Assembly (NCBI RefSeq): GCF_001757355.1
Contig: NZ_MINO01000023.1
Coordinates: forward strand, 1 to 57,322
Direction of reading: 5' to 3'
Origin: Sphingobium phenoxybenzoativorans
Lineage (GTDB): Bacteria > Pseudomonadota > Alphaproteobacteria > Sphingomonadales > Sphingomonadaceae
DNA length: 57,322 nt
Made by a program: the position numbers and the translations under genes. This document shows positions 36,740-44,420 of this stretch, in pieces. The stretch's first letter is position 1; each line of letters opens with the position of its first letter. The notes under the pieces are model-generated. The model made no database searches. It was not told the DNA's origin and saw only the letters and a list, made by a program, of their open reading frames with translations.

Positions 36740-36748
36740 GGCAAACGC

Positions 36749-39520
36749 GTGGTTCCAGCACCCCAATTGCAGCCCGGCGAACGGATTACCCATCCAGAAT
36801 TTGGCCAAGGCGTTGTCCTTGACCCTGCTCGTGACGGCTACCTTCGCGCGTTTTTCAGTGTCGGCGAACGCCGCGTGCCAGTTACTGCGGTACGGCTCGA
36901 GCTCTCTCGCACCGAGCGTATTCTTCGGTCGGTTGAAGGCACCGACGATCGGGCGCGCAAAGCTTGGCTCTCCTACGAGGCGCACGTCCTACCGCTGATG
37001 GAAAGCGCATCAGCGCTGACGTCGGCCCGCATCGACCTTTTGCCGCACCAGGTGGTCCTAACACACCGGATTGCGACGGCTTCACCCCGCAGGTTTCTGA
37101 TTGCTGACGAGGTGGGCCTGGGCAAAACGATTGAGACCGCGCTGGTCCTCCGAGAACTTGCCAGCCGCGGCGAACTCAACCGCGCGCTGATGGTGGTGCC
37201 GGCCGGATTGGTGAACAATTGGCATCGTGAACTCAACGAGATCTTTAATCTCGACTTTGAGGTTTTCGGTTCTGAGGGCGACATCACAGACCGCAAGACC
37301 AACGCATTCGCCAAGCACGACCTGTTGATTGCCAGCATCGACACATTGAAGCGGCCGAACCGGATCAAGCGCCTTCTTGAAGCCCCACGTTGGGATCTAG
37401 TGGTATTCGACGAAGCCCACCACCTGACGGCCTATCGAACAGGCGGCAAAGTCAGAAAGACCGAAAACTACAAACTGGCGGAGGCTCTGAAGGGCCACAC
37501 CCGGGACCTCCTTCTCCTCTCCGCGACCCCGCATCAAGGCAACCACTTCCAATTCTGGATGCTCATCCAGCTGCTAAATCCGACGCTGTTTGGCGGTCCA
37601 GAGGAGATGGTCGAGCATAGGCACCGGCTAAATACAGTGATGTACCGCCGGACCAAGGCGGACGCCTGCAAGCCCGACGGTGAGCCGCTGTTCGCCAGGC
37701 GCTGGGTCCACACCGAGTCCTTCCTGATGCAGGAAGAAGAGCGCCGCTTTTACGAGAAGTTGCGGGAATATCTGGAGGACGGATTCGATCTGGCCAAGCG
37801 CCAGGGAAGCCAGGGGCGAGCCCTGGGGTTCTTGATGGCGATTTTCCAGAAAATCGCTGCTTCGAGCTTCGCCGCCGTCCGTCGGACTCTGAAGCGACGT
37901 TTGCTGATGCTGACCCTCAAGGAAGCCCTCCTCCGGGACCGCGAGCTTGATATCGAGGGTCGCGAGCGCCTTTACGATGAGGCCCGCGAACTGATCCATC
38001 TCGAGTGGAACCTGGGCCGCGACCCGATTGGGCGCAGCGAGGTCGATCGGGTGATGGCCGACCTCAAGTACCGACTGGCGAGAAAGCTCGACGACGACGC
38101 CTTAGAAATGGCTTCTGATCCTTATGGCAGCGAGTTCGTTGCGTCACACGTCGAGGATATCGCCTCCTCCGTCGTGGATCTTCACCTGCCGGAAGAGCGG
38201 CTGCGCATCGGCGACCTCCTCGACGCGTTCCCGCAACCACGCGAGACGAAGGTCCAGAAACTGTTGGATGGGCTAGGAACGCTGTGGCGCCAGAATCCTG
38301 GCGAGAAGGTGGTCATCTTTGCGACCTACCTTGGCACTGTCGACTTGATCGCCCGTGAGATCGAGCAGGTCTATCCGGGCCAAGGCGTCGTTGTGCTTCG
38401 CGGTGGCGATCATGGCGCCAAGACAGCGGCTGAGCGCCGCTTCCGTATGAAGGACGGACCCCGTGTTCTGGTCTGCACTGCCGCCGGGCGTGAAGGGATC
38501 AATCTCCAATTTGCCCGTGTCCTGTTCAATTTCGACCTCCCTTGGAACCCGATGGATATGGAGCAGCGGATCGGGCGCATCCATCGCTACGGCCAAGCAC
38601 ATACTGCGCAGGTCTATAATCTGGTTCTTTCCGACACGATCGAGGGGCGGATATTCCTGCTCTTGGACGATAAGCTCACCGAGATCGCCAGAACACTGGG
38701 CAAGGTCGATGATCAGGGCAATGTCGCCGAGGATCTAAGAGCCCAGATTTTGGGGCAACTCTCCGAACGATTGAACTATGACCGTGTGTATCAGGAGGCC
38801 CTGTCGGACCCCAGCCTGCAGCGAACAACTGTCGAGCTCGAGGCAGCACTATCAAATGCTCGAGAGGCTCGGGAGGTCGTATTTGATCTGTTCCAGGATC
38901 TGGATGGATTCAGCCTCGACGAATATCAGCCACTTTCTGACGTCTCGACCGGCATGGGGAGGATCATCCAGTTCATGTCTTCCTCCCTTCCAGACAGACA
39001 TCAGCGGCTCACGAAGGTGGATGAACAGACATACGATCTCACGGCCGTTGATGGGTTACGCAAGGCGCGCTTCACGCTCGATCGTGATGTAGCCACGAGC
39101 CAGGAAGGCATCGAATTGCTCGGTTTGGACCACCCGTTGGTACAAGAAGAGCTGGGCCGTTGGAGAGGTTTGCCGCCGGAGCAATTGGGAATTTCCGTGT
39201 CCAGTGACGATGTCAGCCACACACTCCTGTCATTCTGGATTGTTGAGTCGGCAGTTGGGACTGGCGAGCGGCGCACTACTGTTCAGACGATTGCGGTGCA
39301 GCCAGACGGCACACGGGTGCCTGCTATTGAAAGGCAGTCGGTCTTGTATCTACAATCACCAGTAGCCCAACCATTCCTGACCGCTGAAGAACGGCTTGAG
39401 CTCTTCGCAAATGTGGTCGAGCCCACATTGCAACGCGAACTTAAGCACAAGGGGCTGGCGACCGGTGATGGAAGCTATTCTGCAGAGTTGATTGGGTACG
39501 TCGAAATCTGCGGCAAGTAG
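36749..39520 (+). CDS. SNF2-family (RapA/DrmD-like) ATPase, right arm
   Basis: The 923-aa protein is a second Swi2/Snf2 ATPase. It opens with a small N-terminal barrel (PGERITHPEFGQGVVLD), then motif I LIADEVGLGKTIETAL (about 118), motif II VVFDEAHHLTAYR (about 216), motif III LLSATPHQGN, motif V VCTAAGREGINLQFARVL and motif VI MEQRIGRIHRYGQAHTAQVY. The motif V/VI region resembles the left-arm SNF2 protein, but the flanks differ. Methylase plus SNF2 partners recall DrmMI/DrmD of class 1 DISARM. GTG 36749 follows the 166-aa gene by 9 nt. It is the last gene of the right arm. Confidence 0.92.
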   Translation: MVPAPQLQPGERITHPEFGQGVVLDPARDGYLRAFFSVGERRVPVTAVRLELSRTERILRSVEGTDDRARKAWLSYEAHVLPLMESASALTSARIDLLPHQVVLTHRIATASPRRFLIADEVGLGKTIETALVLRELASRGELNRALMVVPAGLVNNWHRELNEIFNLDFEVFGSEGDITDRKTNAFAKHDLLIASIDTLKRPNRIKRLLEAPRWDLVVFDEAHHLTAYRTGGKVRKTENYKLAEALKGHTRDLLLLSATPHQGNHFQFWMLIQLLNPTLFGGPEEMVEHRHRLNTVMYRRTKADACKPDGEPLFARRWVHTESFLMQEEERRFYEKLREYLEDGFDLAKRQGSQGRALGFLMAIFQKIAASSFAAVRRTLKRRLLMLTLKEALLRDRELDIEGRERLYDEARELIHLEWNLGRDPIGRSEVDRVMADLKYRLARKLDDDALEMASDPYGSEFVASHVEDIASSVVDLHLPEERLRIGDLLDAFPQPRETKVQKLLDGLGTLWRQNPGEKVVIFATYLGTVDLIAREIEQVYPGQGVVVLRGGDHGAKTAAERRFRMKDGPRVLVCTAAGREGINLQFARVLFNFDLPWNPMDMEQRIGRIHRYGQAHTAQVYNLVLSDTIEGRIFLLLDDKLTEIARTLGKVDDQGNVAEDLRAQILGQLSERLNYDRVYQEALSDPSLQRTTVELEAALSNAREAREVVFDLFQDLDGFSLDEYQPLSDVSTGMGRIIQFMSSSLPDRHQRLTKVDEQTYDLTAVDGLRKARFTLDRDVATSQEGIELLGLDHPLVQEELGRWRGLPPEQLGISVSSDDVSHTLLSFWIVESAVGTGERRTTVQTIAVQPDGTRVPAIERQSVLYLQSPVAQPFLTAEERLELFANVVEPTLQRELKHKGLATGDGSYSAELIGYVEICGK

Positions 39521-39537
39521 GGGGCGACCAGCGAAAT

Positions 39538-39714
39538 CTATCCATCGAATGCCTTCAGGTATTCCTCAACCCTATCGAGCGTCCGCCGCCGTGGCCGGCG
39601 TCCCAATCGCAAGTCCAGAACAAAGCGCGGATCTCCCACTGCCCTTCGCCCGAAGCGGGTAGCCGACATGTGGGTGTCCTTGAGATGACGTTCGATGCGA
39701 TCCAGCAGCTTCAT
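39538..39714 (-). CDS. 58-aa basic protein divergent from the S24 repressor
   Basis: A short complete reading frame starts at ATG 39714 and ends at TAG 39538: MKLLDRIERHLKDTHMSATR, then FGRRAVGDPRFVLDLRLGRR, and a C-terminal helix ending EYLKAFDG. It looks like a small helix-turn-helix protein, with the SATRFGRRAVGDPRFV part as the HTH. The gene is 28 nt from the SOS box at 39743-39757 and diverges from the S24 gene. I recall similar small proteins beside repressors in sphingomonads. Function unknown; DNA binding is inferred. Confidence 0.75.
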   Translation of the reverse strand: MKLLDRIERHLKDTHMSATRFGRRAVGDPRFVLDLRLGRRPRRRTLDRVEEYLKAFDG

Positions 39715-39742
39715 GGCCTACCTCGAATCAGATTAAGCTTGT

Positions 39743-39757
39743 GTTCTTGATATGTTC
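39743..39757. promoter_or_regulatory. SOS (LexA) box GTTC-N7-GTTC
   Basis: GTTCTTGATATGTTC fits the alphaproteobacterial LexA-binding consensus GTTC-N7-GTTC exactly. It lies in the divergent gap between the 58-aa gene (start 39714) and the S24-family gene (start 39833), so both are probably DNA-damage inducible or autoregulated by an S24 protein. Confidence 0.75.
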
Positions 39758-39832
39758 TTATTAGGAAGATCCCATCGAGTCTAGGATGAATTCCTACACC
39801 TCACCTGGACCGCCCCTTGAAAGGCGACGCAG

Positions 39833-40468
39833 ATGGAGAATGTCAGGGAAGAGCTGGATCGCCTGATCCGGCAGAGAAACGTCGGTTATTCCGCGGTTTC
39901 GCGGCTGCTCAATCGCAACCCCGCTTATATTCAGCAGTTCATCAAGCGTGGTTCGCCGCGCAAGCTGGATGACGAGGACCGGCGTATCCTTGCCCAGTTT
40001 TTCGGGGTCGACGAGCAGGTGCTCGGTGGGCCAGCGCTTCCGGTGCGCGATGGCCTGGTCGAAGTGCCAATTCTGAACGTCGATGCCTCGGCCGGCTTTG
40101 GTGCGATCGCGGAAAGCGAGACGGCCCACACCCGGTTTGGCTTTGACGAACGATGGCTGGGGAAGCTGACCCGGGCGAAAGGCCCCAGCCTGTCAATCAT
40201 CCACGTCCATGGGGAGTCGATGGAGCCCACGCTGCGTGACGGCGACGAGGTCCTGGTCGACTCCTCGGATCAGGGATCTCGCCTGCGTGATGGCATCTAT
40301 GTGCTGCGCGTCGACGATGCGCTGGTGGTGAAACGTGTGACGATCCAGCCAGGCGGACGGCAGATCACGATCTCGAGCGACAATGCCGCCTACCCGACCT
40401 GGACCGACGTTGAGCGCGCGTCGATCCATGTGGTCGGTCGGGTCATCTGGTTCGGTCGTTCTGTCTGA
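39833..40468 (+). CDS. S24-family repressor/peptidase (LexA/CI-like)
   Basis: The 211-aa protein has an N-terminal HTH-like part (YSAVSRLLNRNPAYIQQFIK, about 20-40) and a C-terminal S24 LexA-type latch. The catalytic serine is in HGESMEPTLRDGDEVLVD (about 125) and the lysine in DDALVVKRV (about 165). Such proteins self-cleave on RecA filaments or act as signal-responsive repressors. It is short and lacks a clear Ala-Gly cleavage bond in the linker by eye, so self-cleavage is uncertain. The SOS box 75 nt upstream suggests damage control. It converges on the HNH gene. Confidence 0.88.
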   Translation: MENVREELDRLIRQRNVGYSAVSRLLNRNPAYIQQFIKRGSPRKLDDEDRRILAQFFGVDEQVLGGPALPVRDGLVEVPILNVDASAGFGAIAESETAHTRFGFDERWLGKLTRAKGPSLSIIHVHGESMEPTLRDGDEVLVDSSDQGSRLRDGIYVLRVDDALVVKRVTIQPGGRQITISSDNAAYPTWTDVERASIHVVGRVIWFGRSV

Positions 40469-40478
40469 TCGGCCGCGA

Positions 40479-41387
40479 TCAGATCCCTGCAAATCGCTCT
40501 CGGTGGCGGGCCACGAAGTCTGCCCTTGGATGCAGTGATCGATCACGCGGCAACCGGATTTGCTGACCGGCCGGCGGAAACAGCTGCAGAAGCTCGGACG
40601 GCACCTTGTTGTGTGACACGAGCAGGCAGAGGTTGTCGTCGAAGGTGATGAGGTGGCGGTCGAACAGCCAATGAGCTGTTGCTGACAAGGCTACCCCGTT
40701 CTGGATGATGTCAGGACCGCCATCGGCGACCGACCAGATGTGCGCTGCCTGGGCTTCTGCCTTGCCGCCGCCATTGACGATCCTGAGCCCGGTGACCGCA
40801 CAGATATTGTCGTAAGCGTCGAGAACGTGATTGCGGAAGTTTGCGTCCCGGATCTTGCGGTTGACGAGCATCTGCTCGACCCGGCGCTCCGCGAAGTGAT
40901 CGTGCAGGAGCAGATTGGTCTCCGGATCGATGCGTGGGGCATCGAGCTCCAACCGGATCCGGTTTTCGGGATCGAGAGTTTCGGCAAGGCCAGCATTGAC
41001 GATGGCCACGAAATCCTCGTTCTCTAGCTTGCGGACCGACTTGCCGCGCAGGCTCCGTCCGGCATCGCCCGGCTTTGCCATCTCGCGCAGAAACCGCTCG
41101 GCAAACCGGCCGCTGCCGTCGCGGTAGGGGACAGGCTGATCGAACTCGAGATAGTCACGGACCCGTGCGTAGAAGTGGCTGGGATCGCTCGGATCGGCAT
41201 CGATGCGTTCGACGAAGGCCGCGGCGATATAGGCCATTCGCCCGCCAGAGACCCGCGTTTCGCGGTAAACAATCCAGTCGCTCGCGAGCTCTCGCGCAAC
41301 CGACAGATAATTGCTCGGAAAGTGATACCGCTCGGTGATCGCGTCGTCGTACCGCGAATTGCCGCTGATCTCGAAAACGCCCTTCAC
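40479..41387 (-). CDS. HNH endonuclease
   Basis: The 302-aa protein has an N-terminal domain (about 1-170; FEISGNSRYDDAITERYHFP, YIAAAFVERID) and a C-terminal HNH_2-type nuclease (about 190-280). The nuclease carries ICAVTG, AAHIWSVADGGPDIIQNGVA and HWLFDRHLITF, supplying the His and Asn positions. Stand-alone HNH proteins of this form are common in restriction and defence settings. GTG 41387 is the start used. It lies between the S24 gene and traI, so it could belong to the island or to the backbone. Confidence 0.85.
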   Translation of the reverse strand: MKGVFEISGNSRYDDAITERYHFPSNYLSVARELASDWIVYRETRVSGGRMAYIAAAFVERIDADPSDPSHFYARVRDYLEFDQPVPYRDGSGRFAERFLREMAKPGDAGRSLRGKSVRKLENEDFVAIVNAGLAETLDPENRIRLELDAPRIDPETNLLLHDHFAERRVEQMLVNRKIRDANFRNHVLDAYDNICAVTGLRIVNGGGKAEAQAAHIWSVADGGPDIIQNGVALSATAHWLFDRHLITFDDNLCLLVSHNKVPSELLQLFPPAGQQIRLPRDRSLHPRADFVARHRERFAGI

Positions 41388-41466
41388 AGTCCTGCCCGTA
41401 GCCCAAGTCGATAGACACCAGGTTGCCTGGAGAACGCCCCGCCGTCCAGGCTCTAAAGCGAAGAAG

Positions 41467-44376
41467 TCAGATGCCGATCTCGAAGGGCTTGGTGCGCTCC
41501 TTGGTCAGTTCGGGCGGCTTCTTCGAATGATCGTCCTTGGTCGAGGCGCCAGCAGCCAGACCCTTCGCGGCTGCCTCCCGGAGCCGCTCGGTTGCCTCCA
41601 ACGCCGAAGTCTTTTCGCCGGTGTTGTGGGCCACAGCCTTCCCAAGCTTTTCCGCACTGTCGACCACGAGGGTCAGGTGATCGCGCAGGCGTGTCACGGT
41701 CACGAGGAAGGTCTGCTGGTTGGCAAGGTTGCGCTCACGGCTATCCATCACCGCAATCCCGCGATCCGAAGTGAGACCCTGGGCCATATGGGCATTGAGC
41801 GCGTAGGCGAGGTCAAGCCGCCTCAGCATCGGGTCCCCTCGCTCGAGTTCATGGCGCAGGCCGGATGACGTCACCAGCGTGACCCGCGCGCCCTCGACCG
41901 CTTCAATCCGCGCCTGGTCGGCATTGAACAGGCCCCGCCGATGATCGTTCTCGGTCCAGCGAATCCGATCGCCGTCATGGATCGAAAGGCGCTTCTCCTC
42001 GAACAGCGCGAGCCGATCGTCCTTTTCGCCAGGGCGGATGCGGCTCGGGCGAAGAGTTCGCATTCTGCCCTTGGCATCGCGGAGCCGGACCTCGCGAGAT
42101 TTGTCGTCGATGCTCTCGACCTTGTATTCCCCGCGCGGGAGACCCTGCTGCTTGTCTGGGCTGCGAACGTCGAGAACCATGCCTGGGCGGTAGGCCGAAA
42201 GGTATCGGAGTTCCTCTCTGGTCGCATTGACCCGCGAGAGCACGGTCAGGTCCAGCGGGGTCTTGCCGAGCTCGCCATTGGCCTTGAGCCCGCGTTGCAC
42301 AGCGTCATTGACCGCGCTGCGCAAGAGCCGGCCAGAGGCATAGATCGCGGTCCTATCGCGGTCCTGTGGTGCCAGCGCTAACCATTGCTCGGCAGCGACC
42401 AGCGCGCTGTCGCCCGTTGCCTCAATCGTCGAGCCTTTGAGATGACCGAGGGCGGTATGGACGTCGCCCGATTGAGCAGCGGCCTGGGCGAGACGCAGCT
42501 GCGGGTCCCGGCCGCGCAGGTTGGTTGTCATGTCTGCGCGCGCGATGCCCGCCTTCTGGACGAGATCGAAGGGTTTGCCCGCATCGACCGCACCGAGCTG
42601 GCGCGTGTCGCCAATAAGAACAAGCCGCCGGACGCCGGCAAGGTTGGCCAGTGTCACGAGGCGTTCCTTGTCGTGGTTCGAGACCATCGACGCTTCGTCG
42701 AGGACTAGCACCCGGTCGCAGAGCGCATCCTTCGCTTCAGCCTGAAGACCGGCATTGCCTGGGTCTTCCAGCAGTGGCGCCCAGCTCTTGAGCAGCCGAG
42801 CCAAAGTCATCGAGGTGATGCCGGTATCGCGCTCTAGCATCTGCACCAACGTGTTCTGAACCGCGAGCCCGATTATCTCCTTGCCTTCCTCACCGAGGAT
42901 CTGCGCCACGGGCTTCAGGACACTGCTCTTACCGGCACCTGCTACACCCTGGATGGCGATGGTGCGGTGGGTCGATGCCAGGATCAGGCGCGCAGCCCCT
43001 TCCTGGCCCGCGTTGAGGTCGATACCGTGATTGATGGCAGCAACAGCCTTGACCCGTGCGCCGGCGTCATTGCTGTGGAGAAGGGGCGCAACAGCGTCCC
43101 TCCCGGCTTCGACCGCAGCGAGAATGCGATGCTCACTAGCGAGGGCATCGCGGGAGGTTAGCCAGCCTTTATGCTCTCCTGACCCTGGAACGAGATCGCC
43201 CGAACGGACCAGCGCATTGACCCGCGTTTCGATGGCCGCGATCGTTGTGGGTAGCCCAAAGTCCAGCGCTGCTTTGTACAGCGCCTCACGCGGAAAGGCT
43301 GCTTCGCGCTGCGAGAGGTGGCGCACGGCAGAGGCCGTTGCCTGGGCGGCGGCAACGGTTTCGCGGTCCTGCTTGAGCACGTGAGCCGGGATTAGCGGAT
43401 CGGCAGGATTGCCCTTGATTCGCTCGGCAAAGTCCCGAAGCCACGCCTTGCCGCGCTCGATCAGGCTGGTGCCGGATGCGGGCGTGCGAGATGCTGGATT
43501 TGCGAGGGTCTGCGCCTGTTCAACCATCGCCGGCAGGTCGAGGCCTGCGGCCTGGGCATGGCCTTGCCAGCCCGACAAAAGTGCGCCCCTGTCGGCGACG
43601 GCCTGCTTGGCGCTGCGGGTGTCGAGGGCAGCAATCTTGCCAGCTTCAAGCCCGGGGCCCCGCCGCGCGTCGAGCACTTCCTGGCGCCGCGTGGAAAAGG
43701 CCATTACCTGCTCGCGTGTAAAGCCGGCAGCCTCGAAATTGCCATGCTTACCAACGGGCCCTACCGCATAGCCGAGCTTTTCAACCGAGAGACGGAAGCG
43801 CGCCATCGTCATGCTGTTGAGGAGCGTGTTGAGCGACCAGAGCCGGTCGTTCTTCAATGTTCGCCATTTGCCATCGGCACCTTTCGTGGCGTTCGCGACT
43901 ACGGCATGGAAGTGGAGATTGGGCTCCTGGTTCCGGTTCGTATCGTGCTGAAACAGCGCCACCGTGAGGTTGCCGGTCTGAACCGTGCGCACCTTCCCGT
44001 TTTCGACGAGGCGCGTTTCGGCCGCGTTCGTTTCGGCCCATCGAAGCGTCTCGATTACCGCTTCGCGATAGGCTTCGATAATCCGCTTGTCGCCGCCAAC
44101 GAGCGCGAGAACCGACCAACTCTTGGGTAGCGAGAAAGTGAGGTCGGTCCCGGCACGGTGCTGGTTTTCGTGGCCGACCCTGGTTCCGTCGGGGAGTTCA
44201 CCTTTGAGGAGCTTGTCGAAGACCGCGGCATCAACTTCTCCGGAAAGGCCCAGCGCCGCGGCGCCTGATCCCACCCATTGACCAGATCGGTCGGCGTCCG
44301 CGCTCGCGTAGTAGTTGTCGGCAGCAAAGTAGCTGGCCGCGCCGGAGGCTGACCTGACATTGGCAACCGAAAGCAT
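41467..44376 (-). CDS. traI: MobF relaxase-helicase TraI (TrwC-like)
   Basis: The 969-aa protein nicks oriT, stays bound to the 5' end and unwinds the transferred strand. The relaxase domain (about 1-300) has N-terminal tyrosines (ASYFAADNYYAS: Y16, Y22, Y23) and the metal-binding histidine motif in NLHFHAVV preceded by QHDTN. The C-terminal SF1 helicase has TIAIQGVAGAGKSS (about 478), VLVLDEASMVS and RLVLIGDTRQL. The start chosen is ATG 44376 with GGAAGGA upstream; TTG 44397 would precede that ribosome site. It follows traD by 44 nt. It is shorter than F TraI (1756 aa) and close to R388 TrwC (966 aa). Confidence 0.95.
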   Translation of the reverse strand: MLSVANVRSASGAASYFAADNYYASADADRSGQWVGSGAAALGLSGEVDAAVFDKLLKGELPDGTRVGHENQHRAGTDLTFSLPKSWSVLALVGGDKRIIEAYREAVIETLRWAETNAAETRLVENGKVRTVQTGNLTVALFQHDTNRNQEPNLHFHAVVANATKGADGKWRTLKNDRLWSLNTLLNSMTMARFRLSVEKLGYAVGPVGKHGNFEAAGFTREQVMAFSTRRQEVLDARRGPGLEAGKIAALDTRSAKQAVADRGALLSGWQGHAQAAGLDLPAMVEQAQTLANPASRTPASGTSLIERGKAWLRDFAERIKGNPADPLIPAHVLKQDRETVAAAQATASAVRHLSQREAAFPREALYKAALDFGLPTTIAAIETRVNALVRSGDLVPGSGEHKGWLTSRDALASEHRILAAVEAGRDAVAPLLHSNDAGARVKAVAAINHGIDLNAGQEGAARLILASTHRTIAIQGVAGAGKSSVLKPVAQILGEEGKEIIGLAVQNTLVQMLERDTGITSMTLARLLKSWAPLLEDPGNAGLQAEAKDALCDRVLVLDEASMVSNHDKERLVTLANLAGVRRLVLIGDTRQLGAVDAGKPFDLVQKAGIARADMTTNLRGRDPQLRLAQAAAQSGDVHTALGHLKGSTIEATGDSALVAAEQWLALAPQDRDRTAIYASGRLLRSAVNDAVQRGLKANGELGKTPLDLTVLSRVNATREELRYLSAYRPGMVLDVRSPDKQQGLPRGEYKVESIDDKSREVRLRDAKGRMRTLRPSRIRPGEKDDRLALFEEKRLSIHDGDRIRWTENDHRRGLFNADQARIEAVEGARVTLVTSSGLRHELERGDPMLRRLDLAYALNAHMAQGLTSDRGIAVMDSRERNLANQQTFLVTVTRLRDHLTLVVDSAEKLGKAVAHNTGEKTSALEATERLREAAAKGLAAGASTKDDHSKKPPELTKERTKPFEIGI

Positions 44377-44420
44377 GGATCCAGATCCTTCCAGCAAGGT
44401 GCCCCCTTGCTTTGCGGCCC

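Noticed and set aside
29078..39520. Calling the right arm canonical BREX
   Set aside because: Only ATPase, PglZ and a methylase are shared in type; BrxA, BrxB, BrxL and PglX are not seen and the methylase is DUF1156.
24463..39520. Calling the locus DISARM
   Set aside because: SNF2 and methylase parts resemble DrmD/DrmMI, but there is no DUF1998 DrmB, no DrmA helicase and no PLD protein.
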